Shown here one piece after another: positions 57,214 through 64,000 of a DNA stretch of 64,000 nucleotides. Every line of letters begins with the position of its first letter. The stretch's first letter is position 1. Below the pieces are notes generated by a model. The model was not told where the DNA came from and did no database searches. It worked only from the letters and a program-made list of their open reading frames with translations. Origin of the DNA: Alnus glutinosa (lineage: Eukaryota > Streptophyta > Magnoliopsida > Fagales > Betulaceae); contig NC_084891.1 in NCBI RefSeq assembly GCF_958979055.1, forward strand, positions 21,888,001 to 21,952,000. Direction: 5' to 3'. Made by a program: the position numbers and the translations under genes.

Positions 57214-57584
57214 CAAATTCCAAATATATACGTCGAGTTTCGATATCCACATCATTTATATACCAAAAGATATTTGTTTCTAGATGAAGGTATAAGGCAT
57301 CGATCTCTACATATTTTAAACAACCATATACATACAATAACATAACCATATATTGATGACTTCTAGACGGAGAAGTATGGTGCTAAATTTAAAATGTCTA
57401 TAGAAAAGAGAGATATACAAACAAGAACAAATTTTGAGCTCGACATATATTTAATGGATAGATGAAAGTTTAAAATTTATTTTGAAGTAATTAAATTTCT
57501 AGTGCTACATTTAATTTCTTTTTTTCCCTTTTCGTAGATGGTTGTTAAATTTTCCTTGTTTCAAAAATGCTTTTAAGTGTCATA
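57214..57584. other. Unassigned spacer
   Basis: AT-rich and non-coding between the LTR element and the hAT-like element. Confidence 0.4.
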
Positions 57585-58515
57585 TATGTTTAAGGTTGTA
57601 CTTAAGCCGAGTCAAACCGAGTATTGAATGTTCAAGCTTAGTTTATTTGATTTTATTTTGAATACAAGCCAAGCTAGAAAATTTGTTTAAGCTCAATTCA
57701 TTTCTTTTTCGAACAAAATCGAGCTTATTCATTCCTTATATGAAATAAATAGGAAAAAAATACAAAATAAGTCTATGTGGTTAACTTGATTTACAATTAG
57801 ATTCATGTATATATAATCAAAATGATTTCAAAGGTGCTTGGGGTATGCTACAAAAACAATTTACTTCTTACAATCATATTTCGTCCATTGAATTAACAGA
57901 TTTTGATAGTATAACATGATATAGCCAAAAAAATTATGACATGTGTCCTATTTAAGTCAGAGTCACACTAACGGAATGTGTTAAATTTGTGGAGGGAATA
58001 TGACTGTAGGAAATAAATTATTTTTTTGGCATACTTTAAAGACCTTTGAATTTTTATTGATATCACATGAAGCTATTTGTAAATCAGATAAACCACATGG
58101 ATTGATTTTGCATTGGACAAAAATTTCTTATAAACCGGTTTGTAGGAAATTTTCTACAATCCACATATAAGAGTGATATGTGTTCTTTAAGCATGTGAGA
58201 ATCGCATTTTTTTTTTAATTAATGATATTAAAAAAACATTTGAGAAACACATGCTATTAAAACAACATGTGCTTCTCACATGTCAATCTTAGATTTGGTT
58301 TGTATGAAATTTCCTATAAACCGGTTTGTAGGAAATTTTTTTCTGTTTGCATGTAGAAGTTTATATGAACTTATATAAGTATATATGGTTTGTTAAATTA
58401 TTGAGCCTAATTTTATGTTTACAACCGAGATCGAAACCAAAACCAAGTCGAGTTTATTTCAGCCAAACCCTAACTTGTTTGTTCGCGGCCATGTTCGTTT
58501 ACCACCCTAGGTATG
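57585..58515. mobile_element. hAT-like element (GAGCTCGA/AGCTCAA type)
   Basis: Left end near AAGGTTGTACTTAAGCCGAGTC and right end ..GTTCGTTTACCACCCTA (complement TAGGGTGGTAAACGAAC). Both flanks have GAGTT(C/T)AAGC/AAGCTCGAG-like motifs as in the remnant at 0.94 kb. Non-coding. It contains the second palindromic MITE. Confidence 0.45.
58124..58342. mobile_element. MITE with ACCGGT palindromes (copy 2)
   Basis: Both ends carry AAATTTC(C/T)TATAAACCGGTTTGTAGGAAATTT. The arms continue CTACAATCCACATATAAGAGTG (left) with a diverged inverse at right, and the centre is rich in ACATGTG/CACATGT. Same family as 51.67-51.90 kb. Confidence 0.75.
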
Positions 58516-58994
58516 TATGTTCATTAATTCAAGTTGTTGCACCCAGCTGAACCTTGTGCCTACGTTGACAACCCTAAAAGGTCATTTAATTAATGTGGAA
58601 ATATGTCAAGTAAACAATATTTAGATGTTGTCTAGGTTAGTTGGGTATATATATATAGTCAAGTAGTGTAGGCAGAGATGAAAAGTAAACGAGGGTGGCC
58701 GGGTGATTAAAAAATACTTTGAATGAGAAAGTAAGGTTTAGGGTTTTAAGAGTCATATATGGAAGCTGATTGAGAAGATTGGATTAAAGGGATCGAGGAG
58801 AGAAATTGGCTGGATCCAGAAAACATGATGATGCTGATATATGCTGAGTTGCCAAATGGGTCCCATAAAACAAATTAAAGAAAAATTCTAGGGCATCAGA
58901 GGCCTTCCCTTTGACTTCTCCAAAACACTAAAAACTAAAAAGCTCCATCTCCCACATGGCTTCCCACATGGGATGGGAGTTCTTCATATAAAAA

Positions 58995-59044
<50 letters not shown>

Positions 59045-59469
59045 AGATCCAAAGAATGAATCGTAGTCGTACGTACAAGAGAAAGATGACTTCTGGGTGG
59101 GGCCCGATGGGATTGATACTTAACTACCTTTTAATCAGGGGTGTTTAGCAACTGCATGCGTCCCAATTATATTACATCTTCTTGGTTTTTGAGATTTCTC
59201 TTTTTGATTCAGTCGTACCATCATAATTTGTGGCATTTTTCTATCATGTGGATTGGTGGGTCCTTTTCGTCAACGACTCAAATTTTGGATATTAATTACT
59301 TAAAAGCTCTTTTACTATTTTTGTTTTTAATTAAAGAGATAGTTTCATTTTTTTGATATGACATGATTTTATTAAAATAATAAAAATTAAATGTAATTCC
59401 CTTCCCTTCCCTTTACCGGGGGCGGTTAGAGGCGACAAGATCCTAAATGAGATTCTTATTTGTTGTTGG

Positions 59470-59523
<54 letters not shown>

Positions 59524-60800
59524 TCTTCACTTTTAACCACTTCTTCTTTTAGAACAATTTTTTTTTTAAAAAAAATAAATAAATAAAAAGAAATAGTATG
59601 ATTGAAAATGAAACATACGAAATTAAAAGTCGAAAGCAAATGTCCAAAGTAAGTGAACAAGACAGTCAGCCCCCGTGATTTACGGCTATCCTTACAATTG
59701 ACCCGTTGTCAGTAGCAGTACAACATGGAACTGGATTTTGTGACTCAAATGTCTTTGGGTCCACGTCTACATGTGTCCTTACAAAATATCCCACGCGCCT
59801 TAACAAGCAGTTGAACCGTGCCAGGAATATATTAAACACAAGCCCGTGAGTTGAAATGATTTGATTGTCTTTCTTGCCCTGCAAATTTTAATCTCACCTT
59901 TTGTTAAGATTTTGTGTTACATCCAAATGGAGGATGTAGAAATTATTAAAATATTCTTAGATTTTATATTTATTTTTTAAAAAATTTAATTATAATTTAA
60001 AAGTAATTTTATAAAGGTTTCAAAAGTATAAGGGTTATTTCACTATTTGACAGTCTAATTTAATCTCAAACCATAATAAGAAGGGTGAGATTGCAAAAAA
60101 AATTAAAGTTTGATAAATTAAATTGAGAGTTTTTGAATTTTGAGAGAATAGTACAAAAACAGTGAAAATTCATAAAGGTTAAATGAAGTTTTTTCAATCT
60201 TTTTATTTTCTCTACAATTCATTTATATGAATGTTTATGTCTTACCATTTTAACATAATTTGTGTAAGCATTAATAGTGACTGGGAGATCCCAACTGGGT
60301 TGTTTTAATTTTGTAAAGTTCTAAAAAGAGTTTTTAAAAAATGGGAAAAGTGAGGATTGTTTTGATGGAAACTACATTTGAAACAAGTGTTGTATGTCAA
60401 GTCCATAAAATAAAATCATTCAATAAAGTTTTTGAAATGAATTTATTAAAAACAAAAACAAAAACAATAAATGTTTTAAAAAATAAAAGTAAAAAAGATA
60501 AAGGGTTAGTGTGGCCACCACCACCACATGCCACCAATTCAGTCTCAACTTTTTTTTTAATATGTAGTAAGAGTGTTTTCGCACCTCAAAAAATAGCATG
60601 TGCATTGCTTAATCATTGTTTGCCAAGTGTTTTGTGTTTTACTTTTTTAGAATTGTTTTGTGAAAGGTATTTTGCTTTTTCAAAAAATGTTTTACGATTT
60701 TGTTTTGAAATTTGTATTAGTGATGAGGCTAATTCTGAAAACTTGCTTGAATAACTGATGTTTGGGAACTAGTTTTCATCCTTTGACAAGCGAAAATAGT
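58516..60800. other. AT-rich intergenic region with (TA)n tracts
   Basis: (TA)n at about 59002-59041 and 59473-59520. Frames of 109 and 137 codons (59331-59660 -, 60341-60754 +) lack domains and are rich in low-complexity residues. No gene called. Confidence 0.45.
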
Positions 60801-60989
60801 TTTTTTTTTTTTCAATGTTAAAGTGCTCATCTTTCTTTATTTACCTTCTTAATGAAGTATGTCATATATTCATTCACCTCCTAGTCTTCAGGTGTACACT
60901 TGATCGCCAATGTAAAAAGATTATTCCCTTTTTTGCCACCATCAATGTCTTCTCCTACATATGCTACTCCTACATCCCTTGATGAGTTA

Positions 60990-61345
60990 CCCCATATACA
61001 TCTTGCTCCTTTTTTCATGTTTTACCCCAAATATATTTTTGCTACACTTTCTCTAGAATGCCTTTTCTCATGAAAAGTAGAAGAAGGCTATAGAGAAACT
61101 GCGTTGCATAATTATAATGACACATGAAATCTTGTCTCACCACCTTTCGATGAAAAGACTATTGGTTGTTGTTAGACCTATACTATCAAATACCAACCTA
61201 TAGAAAGAATAGTTGACCATTTGAAACTCCTAGTTGTTAGTAATTGAAGAGATATAGGAACTTATAGTGTCGACTATGTTAAGACATTTTCTCCGGTTAC
61301 AAAAATTTATTCTGTGAGATTTGCGATCGAATGCTTATATATCTC
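60990..61345 (+). pseudogene. Copia reverse transcriptase fragment
   Basis: With stops and frameshifts, PPFDEKTIGC..YTIKYQP.., then DIGTYSVDYVKTFSPVTKIYSVRF is readable, corresponding to the YTIKY and VDYxETFSPVAK motifs of RVT_2. About 120 codons' worth. It lies upstream of the gag part, so the two are rearranged or come from different copies. Confidence 0.65.
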
Positions 61346-61980
61346 TCTACATGCAGCATTTTACTTACCTTTTATTGGGGCACTTTTTCAATTGCCTTCC
61401 AGGCGTTAGATATCGGGTGAACAACCCCTTTTGGGCTTGAGTTCAATAGAAAGGAAGTCAAGTCCGAAACTCACGCAGACTAAGGCAGCGGGCAGCTATA
61501 AGAGCACTACAAGCATGTAAAAAGACAAGCCAAAATTCCCAAAAGCCAAGGTGAAGTGATCTTGCCCTGTTCAATTGCCTAATAAAATCTTATATGGGTT
61601 TGATGACTATGCTTATATGAATTCGTTGACCACTGCTTATAATGTCATTAAGGGACCGCTAGTCTCCTCCATCTCGCATGTTAGGGATAATGTAAAAGTC
61701 ATATTCATTTGTATTACATTTTTCGGTTTATTAATAAAGTTGTTTATTTTCTTATATTTATTAGAGCATTGGGCATAACTTTATATACACACGTTGTGGC
61801 ATTTTCGCATATATGGTCCTTACGTTACATTGAATATAGTTTTAAATGTGTTAATGAGATTATCACACAGAAGATTTGAGCGATAATACCTTTTGACAAT
61901 ACTTTGATCGATCAAGCTTGAATTAATGCAGTCATGCAGCATATCCTCCTTGTCAAATCTCACCTAACCCTACAACTTAT
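61346..61980 (+). other. Unassigned sequence between Copia fragments
   Basis: Non-coding. May include LTR or leader sequence of the following gag fragment. Confidence 0.35.
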
Positions 61981-61989
61981 TCATATGTG

Positions 61990-63400
61990 GAGGTACAATT
62001 TTAATCGATTGAATATACTTTGGATTGATCAAAATTTGTATTTGTTTAATTTTTCGCATGTGAGGATAAGTACGATGAGACATTTGACAAGTTCTATGCT
62101 CAATTGAACGATATAGTAAACTCGAGTTCCAATCTTGGGGAGAAGATTGCTGACAACAAAGTCGTAAAAAAAAAAAGTCTTGAGCTCTTTACCTGAAAGG
62201 TTTAAACCTAAAGTCAATGCGATTGAGGACAGTAAGGAGGTGGATTCTTAGGATTGAAGAACTTGTAGGTTTTCTTGAAAATTATGAGTTTTTTGTACCT
62301 CTTCCAAAGAAGAGTTTGACTTTGAAATCCTCAAAGAAGAAGGTAGTTTAGTCATTTGATGATGATTCATATGATGAATAGACCGCAACTTTGTTGGACA
62401 AGAAATCAGAAGATTCCTGAAATTCAACAAGGGTTTCAAAAATCCTCAGGTTGATGCTACCAAGGTAGGAGAGAGAAGCCGAAGAAGGATAAGAACGCTC
62501 GAGACGTTCGATGCTCGGAGTGATCGGGCTTTGGCAAATATAGGACTTAGTGTCCTAATTTTCTAAACACTAAGGGTAAAGCCCTCAATGCGTCTATGAG
62601 TGATGAGTCTAAGTGTGACGACTTTTAGGACTCAAAAGTGAAGAACGTTAGCTACATGGCTTTCACCACTTCAGTGAATGATTTAGCTAGTCCTAGTGAG
62701 ATTGAGCCTCCCGTTCTCTGTGAGACCTGTGATGATGAATCACAAGCTGAGTTTGATGAAGAGATTAATCTCCAAAAGGCTTACAATTAATTGTTTAAAG
62801 ACCGTGTTAAACATAAAAAGATGAATAAGTCTTTGTTTTTTATGTTTGTTTTCGGCATCCACCGATGGATCTTAGTTTTTTCTTTTTTGTAATCTTTTAA
62901 TGCAGTTTGCTATTTTTTTAGATCAAATCTGGTCTGTAAAAGCTATTTAATAGCTCAAAATATATGTCATCTCCTAGATCAAGTAAATGTTCATGTAATG
63001 TAGCTAGAGACATCTTTTGTTGAATAGGTTATTTTGTAGCAGCTGTGGTCTATAAATGTCTGAGTCTGACTTTTCCTGAGTAGATGAAACTCTACCCTCT
63101 GTGCCTCTGACTTAGTTTATTAGGGAATCTTTGTACCCCTAAACATTAGATTGTTTTGGTCTCTTTTTATATATATTGGAATGGATCTTGAATAATAATA
63201 ATAAAAAAAAGAATAAGTCTTTGTTTAAAAAATTGGCTTATTTGAAAATGGAAAATGAATCTTGGATTGAACTATTGTGTAACTTGAATTTTGTGTGTGA
63301 TTCCTTGAAAGCTGAAAACTCTGGACGTGGATCAACTTTAAATATTGTGAGATATAACTATGGCTTACAATTCCAGACAATAAAAATTATTGTCCTATAT
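61990..63400 (+). pseudogene. Copia gag (UBN2-type) remnant split by a LINE end
   Basis: Readable with several stops and frameshifts: DTFDEFYAQLNDIVNSS, NLGEKIADNKVV, LRSLPERFKPKVNAIEDSK, RIEELVGFLENYE, then a decayed zinc knuckle (CSE.SGFGKYRT.CPNF), LNASMSDES, and a coiled-coil part FKDRVKHKKMNKSLF that resumes after the LINE as KKLAYLKMENESW. This order is that of gag in Ty1/Copia elements. Clearly dead. Confidence 0.8.
62839..63210 (+). mobile_element. 5'-truncated non-LTR retrotransposon end, 16-bp TSD
   Basis: 372 bp, non-coding, ending AATAATAATAATAAAAAAAA. The flanking GAATAAGTCTTTGTTT is identical at 62823-62838 and 63211-63226. A T-rich 3' UTR and A-rich tail fit a LINE 3' end; a SINE is less likely because no tRNA-like head is seen. 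The host gag frame (KMNKSLF/KKLAYL) resumes exactly. Confidence 0.85.
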
Positions 63401-63403
63401 TAG

Positions 63404-64000
63404 AAAATTCATGCCATTCTTTATTCAATGGTAACTAAATTCTCTGCTTCCACTAAAAAAAACAATGCTTTTATATACTTCTATCATATTTCAATTTTAT
63501 TTTTATTTTTTTTTGTTTCCTATTCAATAAAAGAGACAGGGAAAGGGAAATTAAAAAGAAGGGTCTTTGCCATTTCTTAACTGAACAAAGGAAAGAAAAT
63601 AAGACGAAGCGGGAATGCTTACAAACACGAAGTGAGAAGCAGTCCATCTATAAGATGTGCACCAACGCCACCCCCCATTCCGCGTAAAAATTCACTATTT
63701 AATTTTAGATTTAATTATAATTTTTAGTGCCAATTAAAAAAAAAAAAGAAAAAAAGAATCATGCACTTAGAAAGTACGAAAACAAGTGGGTGTGTACTAG
63801 ACATATTTATGTTATGGTTGAAGCTTCTTTTTTTTTTTCTTTTTCTTTTTTAATTTTTTTGGGAACACAATAAAATGTAACCTTCATTATTGGAAAAGAG
63901 GGGATTACGTACAAGTGACAAAGGCCATTACAAGTACCTTAGCACAGAAGCCTAACACAATGTTGGAGGCGAAATCACTGCCCGTAGGTTGTCACAGTGA
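63404..64000. other. Right edge, nothing recognised
   Basis: AT-rich DNA with A- and T-runs. The last 100 bases (ACCTTCATTATTGGAAAAGAG..) could be the 3' end of a minus-strand gene lying beyond the window, but there is too little to say. Confidence 0.35.

Noticed and set aside
60341..60754. 137-codon plus-strand frame
   Set aside because: Low-complexity Lys/Asn/Phe composition, no domain, no splice context; AT-rich chance frame.

Overview
This window is nuclear DNA of a dicotyledonous plant. It is AT-rich, its genes are split by GT..AG introns, and it is full of retrotransposon and MITE debris. The proteins look like those of woody rosids (possibly Fagales), but the species cannot be fixed from the sequence alone. 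Splicing of six protein-coding genes can be followed exon by exon. No bacterial-type system, CRISPR array, rRNA or intact tRNA gene was seen.

Layout. 1-5.9 kb holds repeats only: hAT-like remnants, an LTR-like stretch with GAACGTTC motifs, two MULE-type inverted-repeat elements with 9-bp target duplications, a 200-bp tandem repeat and nested MITEs. 5.98-17.14 kb is a plastid-type GNAT acetyltransferase gene (+, 5 exons) whose 7.1-kb second intron contains a TRIM element, LTR fragments and a LINE. 17.77-21.25 kb is a CHX-type cation/H+ antiporter gene (-, 3 exons), convergent with GNAT. 23.74-28.05 kb is a GPI mannosyltransferase 3 gene (PIG-B/GPI10/APTG1 type; +, 9 exons). 28.6-33.2 kb is repeats. 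33.23-33.50 kb is a small non-basic HLH gene (+), with a SINE 85 bp beyond its stop. 34.79-37.71 kb is a VAN3-binding-protein/FORKED-like gene (-, 8 exons) with DUF828 and PH_2 regions. 38-49.9 kb is mostly repeats: LTR fragments, a CACTA element inserted in a retroelement ORF, and three MITEs in a row. 49.94-50.70 kb is an IBH1-LIKE1-type HLH gene (-). 51-64 kb is almost entirely transposons, including a Copia pol fragment split by a 3.0-kb insertion, a small non-autonomous LTR element carrying a LINE fragment, and a decayed Copia gag/RT region split by another LINE end.

The host genes do not form a pathway: protein N-acetylation, cation exchange, GPI-anchor synthesis, vein patterning/vesicle traffic and growth-related HLH regulators are simply neighbours. 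The most informative part of the window is the nested transposon record. At least seven insertions can be resolved to the base by target-site duplications, and in three of them the interrupted coding frame resumes exactly once the insert and one duplication are disregarded.
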